From Methanobrevibacter ruminantium (GTDB taxonomy: Archaea; Methanobacteriota; Methanobacteria; Methanobacteriales; Methanobacteriaceae), in NCBI RefSeq assembly GCF_016294135.1, contig NZ_JAEDCO010000014.1, forward strand, positions 1 to 38,537: a stretch of DNA of 38,537 nucleotides, given 5' to 3'. The position numbers and the translations under genes were made by a program. The notes beneath the pieces were generated by a model. It was not told where the DNA came from. It saw nothing but the letters and a program-made list of their open reading frames with translations, and ran no database searches. Positions 16,838 to 25,135 of this stretch are shown here, piece by piece. Each line of letters opens with the position of its first letter. Positions within the stretch are counted from its first letter, which is position 1.

Positions 16838-17530
16838 TTACTGATTAAGCAGACGATTATAAGAAGCATCCAACAATCTATAGGATCCTATAAATGCAAT
16901 GGTTTTTGAATCTGTTTCTGGAATTTCGTAAACAAATACACGAGTTCCGGTATTAACTAAAGGAGTGTCTACCCTTTTGATTGATGTGCTTTTTGAAGGT
17001 CTTGTCTTATTTCTCTTATAATAATTAAATCCGATATCTCCAGTAACCTCTTCCGCCAAGTCTACAGATGCATTATCCATTGTAGGGGTTGCTATATAAT
17101 ACCCTTCACCATATCCTGGCTCATGGTCATGACCTATAATGACCAAATCTGGGTCCCACTTAGCTACATCGCTGACAACATAATCATGAACGAGAGACTC
17201 ACCATTTACCCTGCCTTTATTGAAGTCCTCTGGAGAATCTGTCACCTTAACCTGATAGTTTATGACTTCCACATCCCCATGAGAAAATGCAAAGGCTCTG
17301 CAAACTAGAGGGAGAATGAACTTATGCAGTTTTTCTCTTGAATGCATTCCAGAAACAACTGCAATTTTCAAAGTGGCATCATCTGAGTGAGTATAGTTGA
17401 CCTTAGTTACACTCCCTAAACTATTCTCCCCAACAATTTCACTGCTACCTTCAGTCAGAACAAAAAATCCTAAAATAGCTGCAATTATAATTATTAAGCT
17501 AATTATGATAATCCTAATCTTTTTACCCAC
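16838..17530 (-). CDS. Membrane-anchored M14-peptidase-like protein, function unknown
   Basis: A 230-residue protein with a signal anchor (basic MGKKIR, then hydrophobic residues 6-25) and the rest predicted outside the cell. I do not know a named family, but landmarks of M14 zinc carboxypeptidases occur in order: G61-M-H63-S-R-E66 (GxHxxE zinc motif), D102-F-N104-K-G-R107 (compare DxNR), a third ligand candidate at H134 or H136 in DLVIIGHDHE, and E202 in VFVYEIPE in the place of the catalytic glutamate. It is shorter than most M14 enzymes. It sits 61 bases after mfnF, with carS downstream and wecB upstream, so a cell-wall or surface role is possible. A non-enzymatic or amidohydrolase-like role is an alternative. 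Confidence 0.65.
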   Translation of the reverse strand: MGKKIRIIIISLIIIIAAILGFFVLTEGSSEIVGENSLGSVTKVNYTHSDDATLKIAVVSGMHSREKLHKFILPLVCRAFAFSHGDVEVINYQVKVTDSPEDFNKGRVNGESLVHDYVVSDVAKWDPDLVIIGHDHEPGYGEGYYIATPTMDNASVDLAEEVTGDIGFNYYKRNKTRPSKSTSIKRVDTPLVNTGTRVFVYEIPETDSKTIAFIGSYRLLDASYNRLLNQ

Positions 17531-17591
17531 AATATCCCAAATAAGAAAATTACAATAAATAATAAATTTAAAAAGTCAATCTAAAAAAATG

Positions 17592-18614
17592 TTAATCCAA
17601 GTAATTTTTCATCATGATTGCAGTTCCAATAGCCGGAGCTACAGTACATTCATCATCACTGTAAAAGTCACCCATGGACTTGACATCAAGACCTAAGAGT
17701 TTAGCAGCTTCAGCACATAATATGTCTTTTCCAAGGCCAGTCACTATAACCTTATCCAATCCTTCCCTATCTGAGACTTCCTTAAGGCCTGAAGCTATTT
17801 GCTTTACCTGTTCCTTATGAATATAATCTGCCATTTCCTTAATGTCATCCATTGACAATATATCCAAATCTGCACAAACGACTCTTGAAATTCTTCTTGC
17901 AGACTCTTCCTTAGATTTGCCTGCGCCATCACAGGTAGCGCATACATAATCCTCATCATCAATTAGATCAAGGACATTATATACATCTGCGGTGATTGCA
18001 AAGAGTTCAGAAGCAACCCTATATGTTTCCCCATTAAGAGGAATTGAATCTACAAAGCTTGTCAAATTGGTTCTTAAGGTTCCTGTGTAAACAAGCTCAC
18101 CAGTGGCAGACCTTTCAAAATCGGTTCTACCCTTTGCACATTCCTTTCCATCCTTGATTGGGATGATATCTGTTGTTGTGCTTCCAGTATCTACAAAAAT
18201 GCAATCCTTTTCAATTTCAGCAACAATATGTGAAGTGGCAATCCAGTTTGCGGCTGCAACTTCAATAGGGTTTGCAATAAGCTCAGCAAGTGACAATACC
18301 TTACCTGTACCGATATACGCAACAGGACAGTCAAAGAGCTTTTCACATGTGGTTGCAATATCCAACACTCCTTGTGCCTTAGTCTCGAATGCATCCACTA
18401 ACTCTGCAGTCATTGAAATTCCTACTGCATCTATTTCGTCAACTGGACAGATCTTTTCAATCAAATCATATAAGACATTTCCCAATCTTTCATTTTGAGA
18501 CCACATAGGCAAGTATTCAAATACTGTTTGAATATCCTTTATTTCACCATTTTCATACTCTACAATTGCCAAATCGGTATTTGCACCACCGATATCAAAA
18601 CCTGCTACTTTCAC
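17592..18614 (-). CDS. mfnF: Methanofuran synthesis enzyme MfnF
   Basis: MfnF joins gamma-glutamyltyramine to the furan intermediate (5-(aminomethyl)-3-furanmethanol diphosphate) to form the core of methanofuran, the CO2-accepting cofactor of methanogenesis. It belongs to the hydantoinase/oxoprolinase (ASKHA-like) fold: phosphate loops FDIGGANTDLA at 5-15 and FVDTGSTTTDI near 140, then GTLRTNL and CATCDGAGKSKE. The length of 340 residues fits. The start is GTG, after GGTGAT; the overlapping ATG one base earlier is out of frame and runs into TGA. It follows mfnD by 116 bases, pairing two steps of the same pathway. Confidence 0.93.
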   Translation of the reverse strand: MKVAGFDIGGANTDLAIVEYENGEIKDIQTVFEYLPMWSQNERLGNVLYDLIEKICPVDEIDAVGISMTAELVDAFETKAQGVLDIATTCEKLFDCPVAYIGTGKVLSLAELIANPIEVAAANWIATSHIVAEIEKDCIFVDTGSTTTDIIPIKDGKECAKGRTDFERSATGELVYTGTLRTNLTSFVDSIPLNGETYRVASELFAITADVYNVLDLIDDEDYVCATCDGAGKSKEESARRISRVVCADLDILSMDDIKEMADYIHKEQVKQIASGLKEVSDREGLDKVIVTGLGKDILCAEAAKLLGLDVKSMGDFYSDDECTVAPAIGTAIMMKNYLD

Positions 18615-18705
18615 ATTATCACCAAATAAGTATAATTATTCCCCTATTCAATTTCTAAATTCCTAATAAATTCATAATATTATAAAAACAAATATCTCAT
18701 TTTTA

Positions 18706-18748
18706 TTTTCCTATGCTTAATTTTCTATTCTTAATTTTCTATTCTTAT
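18706..18748 (-). repeat. Short tandem repeat covering the mfnD stop codon
   Basis: TTTTCTATTCTTAA at 18721-18734 is repeated at 18735-18748 with one change, and a weaker 15-base copy lies at 18706-18720. The repeat spans the last codons (Arg-Ile-Glu-Asn-stop) of mfnD, so the stop region has been duplicated downstream. Confidence 0.7.
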
Positions 18749-19906
18749 TTCTAAAATTCCTTCATCATTCTTATAGAAACTTGCTTTTGAACTATAAGTT
18801 ATTTCACCAATATCATCAACACTTACCCTTTTATCAATCAAATCAATGATTGTTTTAGCTATGTTGATATTGATTATTTTTTGAAGTCCCACATATGAAG
18901 TGGTGAACCTTGAGTTAATCTCCAAAAGATAAATGTAATCATCTTCAATAATGAAATCAATTCCCACAAAACCTTTTAGTCCGGGAACATATTCACATGC
19001 AATTTTTGCATGGTTAAAGACTTTTTCCTTCAAAGGATGATCATATGGAACATATCCTCCAAGATATTCTCCGCCATTTTCATCAATTTCAACTATTTGC
19101 TTATTCAAGCTTATAGGAAGAACATTTTTGCCGTCACTGATTAAACAAACACTGCAAACGTCCCCTTCAATGTATGGCTGAACGATGAATCTGGAACCGT
19201 CACCATATATTTCCTCCAATTCATCAATATCCTTTTTTGAAGCAATTATCTTAATGTCATCACAGTCCACACCAAAACGTGGCTTTGCAATGAGCTTATT
19301 CTCTTTAACGATATCCTTATCAGAATTATTCAATACCGGAATGTCTTTAGGCTTTTGCATGATAGGAACCGCATTATCATTGCTGCCATCACCATAATCA
19401 CCATTTATAGTGTCAAAGAATATTTGAATAGCTCTTTTCCAATAGGTCTTCTTATTCAAGAGAATATTGTAAGTCATTGGCTGAGGTATTCTGTTTGCCA
19501 AATAATCAAAGGTTTCGTATTTGTCAGATGCAAGGCTCACTGCAAAATGGTCACTGCCGTAAACCTTTATATCCTTGGATTCAAGCAATTTAGTTAAATT
19601 GTATAGATTATTGTCATTTTCAGCTGCAATGAACATGGCCCTATCAAATACATAAGCTTCCCTTTCAATCCAATCCTCAAGAGCTTCTTCAATAACTACA
19701 GTTTTTATATCAAAGTCAAAGTCATCAAAGATGTCTTCAAACTGTTTTGCAAGCAAAACAAAAATGTCCTCATCCTTCAAATCAGTTACAAGTGATCTTA
19801 TCAACTCTACAGCTTCTGAAACTATTGATAAATCTTCTACGCCAGAAGCAGTAAAGTATTCAAACACCAATATTGAATCATCATTCACATCTTTTAAATC
19901 AAGCAT
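18731..19906 (-). CDS. mfnD: Tyramine-L-glutamate ligase MfnD (ATP-grasp)
   Basis: MfnD couples the gamma-carboxyl of glutamate to tyramine with ATP, making gamma-glutamyltyramine, which MfnF then uses in methanofuran synthesis. The N-terminal segment LVFEYFTASGVEDLSIVSE is typical of this archaeal ATP-grasp family. The ATP-grasp core has KPRFGVDCDDI near 215, IVQPYIEGDVCSV near 250 and the metal-binding end GIDFIIEDDYIYLLEINSR near 345. The length of 391 residues is long. An Asp/Asn/Gly-rich insert at roughly 165-200 precedes the core and looks disordered. The start ATG lies 9 bases after the wecB stop, its GGTGG site touching that stop codon, so the two are translationally close. mfnF follows. 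Confidence 0.9.
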   Translation of the reverse strand: MLDLKDVNDDSILVFEYFTASGVEDLSIVSEAVELIRSLVTDLKDEDIFVLLAKQFEDIFDDFDFDIKTVVIEEALEDWIEREAYVFDRAMFIAAENDNNLYNLTKLLESKDIKVYGSDHFAVSLASDKYETFDYLANRIPQPMTYNILLNKKTYWKRAIQIFFDTINGDYGDGSNDNAVPIMQKPKDIPVLNNSDKDIVKENKLIAKPRFGVDCDDIKIIASKKDIDELEEIYGDGSRFIVQPYIEGDVCSVCLISDGKNVLPISLNKQIVEIDENGGEYLGGYVPYDHPLKEKVFNHAKIACEYVPGLKGFVGIDFIIEDDYIYLLEINSRFTTSYVGLQKIININIAKTIIDLIDKRVSVDDIGEITYSSKASFYKNDEGILEIRIEN

Positions 19907-19915
19907 ATTGCCACC

Positions 19916-21247
19916 TTAATTAGCATAATCCTCATAGATAATTGTTAATCCATTTAAATTCAAATCATCATAAGGGAATTTAATTTCTTCACCGTCAAAA
20001 GCAATCTTAATCAATGAATTGTTGTTTTTCTCAAACTCATTCACACTTATAGCCTCATCAATGACTTTCATCTTTCTTGTAAAGCTTGACATCACTTCAT
20101 CAGGAGCTTCCATTTTTAAGTTATCATTTTTATCTGCATCTTCTATGATTTTAATCATTAGCTCTGCTGCATTTCCCATTCCATATGGGTTTTTAGCGGA
20201 TTTCATCTTATTTGCAAACTCTTCATCATCCAAAATTCTTCTTGCATTTTCAAGTATGACTTCCTTATCGGAACCTACAAGGATGTTTCCACCTGCAGTT
20301 ACGGTTTCAGGCCTTTCAGTATTGTACCTTAAGGTAAGTGCAGGTACATCAAGAGTGATCGCTTCCTCTTGAAGTCCTCCAGAATCTGTTAGGATAATTG
20401 TGGATTTTGAAATGAGAAGAAGGAAGTCAAGATAACCGACTGGTTTTATGATATGAACATGCTTGAGCTCATTTAATCTATCAAACAAGCCGAAGTTCTC
20501 CATTGTCTTCTTGGTTCTTGGATGAATTGGGAAGATGATGTTCATGTCATCAAGTTCCTCCAAAGCTTCTATGATATTGGTTAATCTTTCTTTATCATCA
20601 ACTGTTTCAGCTCTGTGCATTGTTAAGGTAAGGATGTTTTCCATATTATCAATGTCAAGCTCGGCAAGACCTTCATCGTATTCATCTTTTTCCCTATTCT
20701 TGGATATTTCAAGGTTTCTGAAGCATGCATCCACAACAGTGTTTCCTGTGATGAATATTCTTTTTCTTGAAATTCCTTCCATAGCAAGGTTAATTGCAGA
20801 CTCTTCAGTTGGAACAAAGTATAGTTTGGAACATATGTCTGCAGCAAGCCTGTTGATTTCTTCAGGCATAGTCTCATCAAAAGAACGAAGCCCCGCTTCC
20901 ACATGACCTACTGGAATGTGCAATTTGCTTGCAACAAGTGCACCTGCAAGCACTGCATTTGTATCTCCCTGTACAAGCAGGATATCCGGTTTTTCATCTA
21001 GGAGAACCTCTTCAATACCTTCCATCATTTTGCCTGTCTGCTTTCCATGGGAACCTGATCCAACATGAATGTTATAGTTAGGTGTAGGCAATTTCAAGTC
21101 AATGAAGAAGTTTTCAGACATTTCCTTGTCATAGTGCTGACCAGTGTGAATCAAAAGCAATTCATGGCCTCTCTTTTCAATCTCATCCATAACAGAAGCC
21201 ATTTTGATTATTTCCGGCCTTGTTCCAAGTACAATAGTTATTTTCAT
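19916..21247 (-). CDS. wecB: UDP-N-acetylglucosamine 2-epimerase (non-hydrolysing) with a C-terminal extension
   Basis: Interconverts UDP-GlcNAc and UDP-ManNAc, the route to ManNAc-derived sugars for surface polysaccharide or glycoprotein glycans. GTRPEIIK at 7-14, HTGQHYD near 37, VQGDTNAV and EAGLRSFDETMPEE, and TDSGGLQEEA near 290 are family marks. The GT-B-like enzyme body ends near residue 366 (GMGNAAELMIKIIED). A further 75 or so residues follow, ending in a strand-rich piece (IKIAFDGEEIKFPYDD), which is not normal for the family of about 370 residues. It is the first gene of the minus-strand train and overlaps functionally with mfnD by tight spacing. Confidence 0.92.
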   Translation of the reverse strand: MKITIVLGTRPEIIKMASVMDEIEKRGHELLLIHTGQHYDKEMSENFFIDLKLPTPNYNIHVGSGSHGKQTGKMMEGIEEVLLDEKPDILLVQGDTNAVLAGALVASKLHIPVGHVEAGLRSFDETMPEEINRLAADICSKLYFVPTEESAINLAMEGISRKRIFITGNTVVDACFRNLEISKNREKDEYDEGLAELDIDNMENILTLTMHRAETVDDKERLTNIIEALEELDDMNIIFPIHPRTKKTMENFGLFDRLNELKHVHIIKPVGYLDFLLLISKSTIILTDSGGLQEEAITLDVPALTLRYNTERPETVTAGGNILVGSDKEVILENARRILDDEEFANKMKSAKNPYGMGNAAELMIKIIEDADKNDNLKMEAPDEVMSSFTRKMKVIDEAISVNEFEKNNNSLIKIAFDGEEIKFPYDDLNLNGLTIIYEDYAN

Positions 21248-21469
21248 TTTTAAACATCCTATAAGTTAGTTGATAATTTCAGTTATGAATTGATAAATTT
21301 TCTAATAATTTATATTATATAAAAATATGTTCTTCAAATAATATATAGTTTAATTAATTAATATTAATTAATCTTAAAAAAATGAAAAATGAAAATAAAG
21401 ATGGAAAATGAAAATTTAAAAAATAAAAAATATATAATTAAAATATTTAGATAAATATTGAGGGCAAAT
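21248..21469. promoter_or_regulatory. Divergent promoter region of wecB and the DUF447 gene
   Basis: 222 bases of AT-rich DNA between divergent starts. TATA-like runs occur at about 21308-21320 and 21430-21440, on either side of a TTAATTAATATTAATTAA block (21352-21370). No regulator site stands out beyond that near-palindrome. Confidence 0.4.
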
Positions 21470-22147
21470 ATGAACAAAGAACTAATCATAAACAATAAAC
21501 ACTATAAAAAGGTAGACAATCTAGAATCATTAAACATGTTTAAGGGACAGCTATATGAAACCATTGTCACCACAGAAAGCAATGAGCATGTCAAAAATGC
21601 TGCTCCGATTGGAGTTATCTGCAAGGATTCAAATCATGTTGTCATTCATTTGGATAATTGCGTTCATACCCAATTGAACATCATGGAAACTGGGGAATTG
21701 ATTGTAAACATTACAAAAGACCCTCTTATTTTTACATATTCAACTCTTGGAGAACTTGATGAAGAGTATTTTGGAGAATTCAATGAATTTCCAATGATAA
21801 AGGATTCATTAGAATTCTTTAAGGCCCATGTTGTAAAGGCAATAGAAAAGAAAAGGGAAAATGACTACAATGATGGAATTGGAAATGTAGTTACCTGTGA
21901 AGTTGAAGAGATTTACATTAGCGATAATAATGAGATTGTTCCTCTAAACAGAGCTATGAATGCAGTTATAGAAAGTCTTGTCTATTACTGCAGATTCGAC
22001 CACAAATACAAAGACATTCAAAAGGAAATCTGGACCCATATGAAAGAGCTGAATAGGGTTTGCCAAAAGGTGGGAAATGAATCTGAGAAAAAGTCAATGA
22101 AGCTTATTTTAGACAAAATGAAAGAAGATCATGATAATTTGGAATAA
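21470..22147 (+). CDS. DUF447 family protein, probable flavoprotein
   Basis: A 225-residue protein matching DUF447, an archaeal family with a flavin-reductase-like split barrel. The segment YETIVTTESNEHVKNAAPIGVICKD (near residues 28-52) is its hallmark: a start strand, then APIGV in the flavin-binding region. The C-terminal half is helical (MNAVIESLVYYCRF and beyond) and charged. The substrate is unknown. I use the ATG at 21470, since GAGGG lies a few bases upstream and the in-frame TTG at 21458 overlaps that site. It is divergent from wecB and converges on truA with a 32-base gap. Confidence 0.82.
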   Translation: MNKELIINNKHYKKVDNLESLNMFKGQLYETIVTTESNEHVKNAAPIGVICKDSNHVVIHLDNCVHTQLNIMETGELIVNITKDPLIFTYSTLGELDEEYFGEFNEFPMIKDSLEFFKAHVVKAIEKKRENDYNDGIGNVVTCEVEEIYISDNNEIVPLNRAMNAVIESLVYYCRFDHKYKDIQKEIWTHMKELNRVCQKVGNESEKKSMKLILDKMKEDHDNLE

Positions 22148-22179
22148 TAAAAAGGGTTAAAAAAATAATAAATAAAAAC

Positions 22180-23064
22180 CTATTTTTCACTATCAGTTAA
22201 ACTTTCAAAACTGTTTAGCATTGATTCAGTAACTGAATAAGTCTTTTGCAAATCAAAGAGATTATCTACCAGATATCTTCTGAATCTCTCGCAAGCATAA
22301 TCATCATATCTGAATCTTATTCCATCATATTCAATGTCCATTAAAATTAGGTTTTCAGGCTCTACAACCTTAATGTATGCTCTAGGTTCTCCTTCTTCAG
22401 GATCAAGCAATTTTCTTACATCATCAAGAGTCATTTTTCCATAGTTTACATCAAGGAAAACTCTCATCATCTTACGAACCATATTCCATAAGAAGCTTTC
22501 ACCATAAATGTCTACAAAAATAGGACTGTAAGTCTTGTTTAAATGAGCAAAATTATTGTTCTTATTCTTATCAGCTTCATCAATTGTTGGTCTGGATATT
22601 TTGATATCTTCAATTGTTCTTTCAGTTGTCTTCTGCCTTCTTTTTGTAAAATTAGTGAAGTTGTGAGTTCCCTTAAAGACCTCTGCAGTCTGCCTTAAAA
22701 GATCAATATCCAAATCCTCTTCAAATAGGATGTAACGATACCAGCGCATTTGGGCATATCTTGGCTTGAATCCGAATCTAACCGGTGCCCAAGCAATTAT
22801 CTGAATGTCATCAGGCAAGCTATTGTTTATCTGATTGACACGAACTTCCTTATCGCTTTGAAAGCTTATTACATTTCCAAGGCTATGAACTCCTGCATCG
22901 GTTCTTCCAGCTATCCTGAACCTTGAAGCTTTTAAATCATCAATGTATCCTAATTTTCTAAGATGATAAATCAATTCCTCTTCAACGGTTCTTACATCAG
23001 GCTGTCTTTGAAATCCATGAAAGTGAGTTCCAATGTAAGCAATCTTTAAGGCAGTTCTTTTCAT
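22180..23064 (-). CDS. truA: tRNA pseudouridine synthase TruA
   Basis: Converts uridines at positions 38-40 of the tRNA anticodon arm to pseudouridine. The catalytic aspartate is D56 in GRTDAGVHSLGNVISF. The N-terminal FHGFQRQPDVRTVEEEL and the later RMRWYRYIL-like and SFLWNMVRKMM segments are typical. The length is 294 residues from the ATG at 23064. An in-frame GTG nine bases upstream belongs to the GTGAT binding site. The C-terminus carries 30 or so extra residues after the family core. It is convergent with the DUF447 gene and divergent from the Nudix gene. Confidence 0.95.
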   Translation of the reverse strand: MKRTALKIAYIGTHFHGFQRQPDVRTVEEELIYHLRKLGYIDDLKASRFRIAGRTDAGVHSLGNVISFQSDKEVRVNQINNSLPDDIQIIAWAPVRFGFKPRYAQMRWYRYILFEEDLDIDLLRQTAEVFKGTHNFTNFTKRRQKTTERTIEDIKISRPTIDEADKNKNNNFAHLNKTYSPIFVDIYGESFLWNMVRKMMRVFLDVNYGKMTLDDVRKLLDPEEGEPRAYIKVVEPENLILMDIEYDGIRFRYDDYACERFRRYLVDNLFDLQKTYSVTESMLNSFESLTDSEK

Positions 23065-23212
23065 AACAATCACAAAAATAATAATTTGATTAATTTGATT
23101 AAATTGTTTAATTTGATAATAATTTAATTCCTAATATAATTTGTACTATTAATTTTTTTATTAAAAATATAAATATTTAGCTATTTGTTAAAAAAAATCG
23201 AGACTCAATAAT

Positions 23213-23249
23213 TAAAAATATAAACTAAAATAACATATTATAAAATATG
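23213..23249 (+). promoter_or_regulatory. TATA box placed for a leaderless Nudix transcript
   Basis: AAATATAAA at about 23216-23224 lies some 26 bases before the ATG at 23247, and no Shine-Dalgarno sequence is present between them. Leaderless expression is inferred. Confidence 0.4.
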
Positions 23250-24149
23250 AACACACAACACGATACAAAGGAATCATTAAGCTTATATGATAATTATAAA
23301 ATAGGTCTTAAAGCTAAAGATACTGATAAAAAGTTTTATTTCATATTCAGTGATAGGGATCTTCTATTGATAGATAATCAACTTCCATTGCTCAAGGACT
23401 TAAATGAACTTAACATCAATGAAACAGATGTTAAAAATTGCATTTACTTTGGAGAATTTTACCTTAAGGACGCTTATGCAGTTGAACTTACTGAAGACTT
23501 TGACATTGAGGGATTCAAGGAAGAGAATGAAGAGATCAATTTGAAATTCATCAATCTTTATGAAGTCTTTGACATTAATGAAGAAACCTATTATCTTGGT
23601 GGAAGGGCAATTCAAATTATAGATTGGGAAAACAACCACCAATTTTGTGGAAGATGCGGTGCAAAAACCATTACATCTGATATAGAAATGGCTAAAGTAT
23701 GTCCGGAATGTGGATTTACAAGCTTTACAAGAATTTGCCCTGCAATAATTACCACAATCATCAAGGAAGATGAGGAAGATCTTGATGAGAATGGAAATCC
23801 AACCAAAAAGATTTTGATGGCAAGACACTCATACCATGAATATCCAAGATATGCTTTGATTGCAGGATTCTTGGAAGCTGGAGAAAGCGTTGAGGAAGCT
23901 GTCAAAAGAGAGGTTATGGAAGAAGTTGGAATTGAAGTTGAGGATGTCCAATACTTCGGAAGCCAATCCTGGCCATTTCCAAACTCATTGATGATTGGAT
24001 GCATATGCAAATACAAGTCTGGAGAAATCAAGGTGGATGAGAATGAAATCACCAAAGCGAAATGGTTTAAAAAAGAGGAAATTGAACAACCGCCTTCAGA
24101 TATTTCCATATTTGCCAGATTACTGAAGAATTTCAAGGAAAATTACTAA
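23247..24149 (+). CDS. nudC: NudC-type Nudix hydrolase (NAD(H) pyrophosphatase)
   Basis: NudC-type enzymes split NAD(H) to NMN(H) and AMP and, in bacteria, remove NAD caps from RNA 5' ends. The full architecture is present: an N-terminal domain (1-115), a zinc ribbon with C134-x2-C137 and C152-x2-C155, the Nudix box G207-x5-E-x7-REVMEEVG at 207-229, and the NudC signature SQSWPFPNS at 239-247 (SQPWPFPxS in the family), which marks the NADH-specific group. The length of 300 residues is usual. An acidic insert (EDEEDLDENGNPT) lies in the Nudix domain before the box. It is monocistronic and convergent with the ABC genes. Confidence 0.92.
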   Translation: MNTQHDTKESLSLYDNYKIGLKAKDTDKKFYFIFSDRDLLLIDNQLPLLKDLNELNINETDVKNCIYFGEFYLKDAYAVELTEDFDIEGFKEENEEINLKFINLYEVFDINEETYYLGGRAIQIIDWENNHQFCGRCGAKTITSDIEMAKVCPECGFTSFTRICPAIITTIIKEDEEDLDENGNPTKKILMARHSYHEYPRYALIAGFLEAGESVEEAVKREVMEEVGIEVEDVQYFGSQSWPFPNSLMIGCICKYKSGEIKVDENEITKAKWFKKEEIEQPPSDISIFARLLKNFKENY

Positions 24150-24171
24150 AAAACTATTTTTATTGATCTTT

Positions 24172-24195
24172 GATTTCATGTAATTTCATGAAATC
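24172..24195 (+). terminator. Hairpin after the Nudix gene
   Basis: GATTTCATG at 24172-24180 and CATGAAATC at 24187-24195 form a perfect nine-pair stem with a six-base loop, 22 bases after the stop codon. An AT-rich but imperfect T-tract follows. It may be a terminator or a 3' end stabiliser. Confidence 0.5.
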
Positions 24196-24237
24196 TAAAA
24201 TTTACTTATTTTAAATAAAAATTTTAAGAAAAGAAAA

Positions 24238-24291
24238 CTAAAAAAGATGTTTTGAAAATAAAAGAGGTTGAGAAAATAACATCTTTTTTAG
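24238..24291. terminator. 14-base-pair inverted repeat between convergent genes
   Basis: CTAAAAAAGATGTT at 24238-24251 is exactly complementary to AACATCTTTTTTAG at 24278-24291, with a 26-base spacer. Each arm has a run of six A or T, so the folded RNA would end in U on either strand. This suits a bidirectional terminator between nudC and the ABC operon. A related AACATCTTTTTTTG lies at 24367-24380 inside the 3' end of the permease gene. Confidence 0.6.
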
Positions 24292-24356
24292 TCAAATGAG
24301 GCGTTTAATTTATTTAAACAATTTAATTTAATATATTCAATTTAATAAAATTTAAT

Positions 24357-25082
24357 TTAAAGAGGAACATCTTTTTTTGTAAAGTAGACATATGAAACAG
24401 CCAATCCGATTATGAAAGTAGCTAAAATTACGCCATAAGGAACCATCAGACTTACACCATAATCAGCTATCTCGCCAGATGAAATCAAGTAAGGGCATAC
24501 CCAAGGGACATATGGAGCCCAGGTTTGTCCATGAACCAATAGATTAACTAAAGTCAAAGTTGCACCACCAACCATTGCAGGAACCATATTTGTAATGAAC
24601 AATGAAATGAATACAAATGGGGAAAATGTCAAGAACAATAGGATATTTGCAAACAGCAATTCAGCAAAGCTATTTATGAATAGCTGCAATGTAAATCCGG
24701 TAAGTCCTGCTGCAAAACCAAATGCAAGAGTGGATAGGCTTGTAACTACGGTTAAGATTAAAATCCAAATTAAGAACATGACATATTTTGAAACCAAGAA
24801 TTTTCCCCTTGATATTGGAATGGTCAGCATTGTCTTTAAGGTATGTTCATTGTATTCCCTTCCAAAAAGGTAGGAAATGATTATTGAAAACAAAAGAATT
24901 GCAAATAATGCAGACATATACATATTCACAGTGGAAAACAATGCATCAAAGCTTTGTGTTTCATCAAATGCAAATGTTGCAATAAACATTAAAATTGAAG
25001 GCAAAGCAGCCATAAGTATGCTCAATAAGAATATCTTTGATCTTTTTAGCTTTAGAAATTCCATTTTTATAAAAGTTAGCAT
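24357..25082 (-). CDS. ABC-2 type transporter permease
   Basis: A 241-residue membrane protein with six hydrophobic segments: about 19-38, 52-72, 97-125, 133-158, 162-185 and 215-235. It begins MLTFIKMEFLKLKRSK, the cytoplasmic start usual in ABC-2 permeases of the NatB/bacitracin-export kind. It should form the channel of an exporter with the ATPase encoded 53 bases upstream. The cargo cannot be read from the sequence; related systems export drugs, peptides or lipids, or act in stress resistance. It is the second gene of the two-gene unit and ends in the convergent region with the long inverted repeat. Confidence 0.88.
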   Translation of the reverse strand: MLTFIKMEFLKLKRSKIFLLSILMAALPSILMFIATFAFDETQSFDALFSTVNMYMSALFAILLFSIIISYLFGREYNEHTLKTMLTIPISRGKFLVSKYVMFLIWILILTVVTSLSTLAFGFAAGLTGFTLQLFINSFAELLFANILLFLTFSPFVFISLFITNMVPAMVGGATLTLVNLLVHGQTWAPYVPWVCPYLISSGEIADYGVSLMVPYGVILATFIIGLAVSYVYFTKKDVPL

Positions 25083-25135
25083 CTAATCACCATATAAAAA
25101 TAATAAATTAAAGTATAATAAAGATAAAATTCTTT

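Noticed and set aside
18012..18612. Possible ATG start for mfnF one base from the GTG
   Set aside because: The overlapping ATG is out of frame and is followed at once by TGA; the GTG in the mfnF frame is the usable start.
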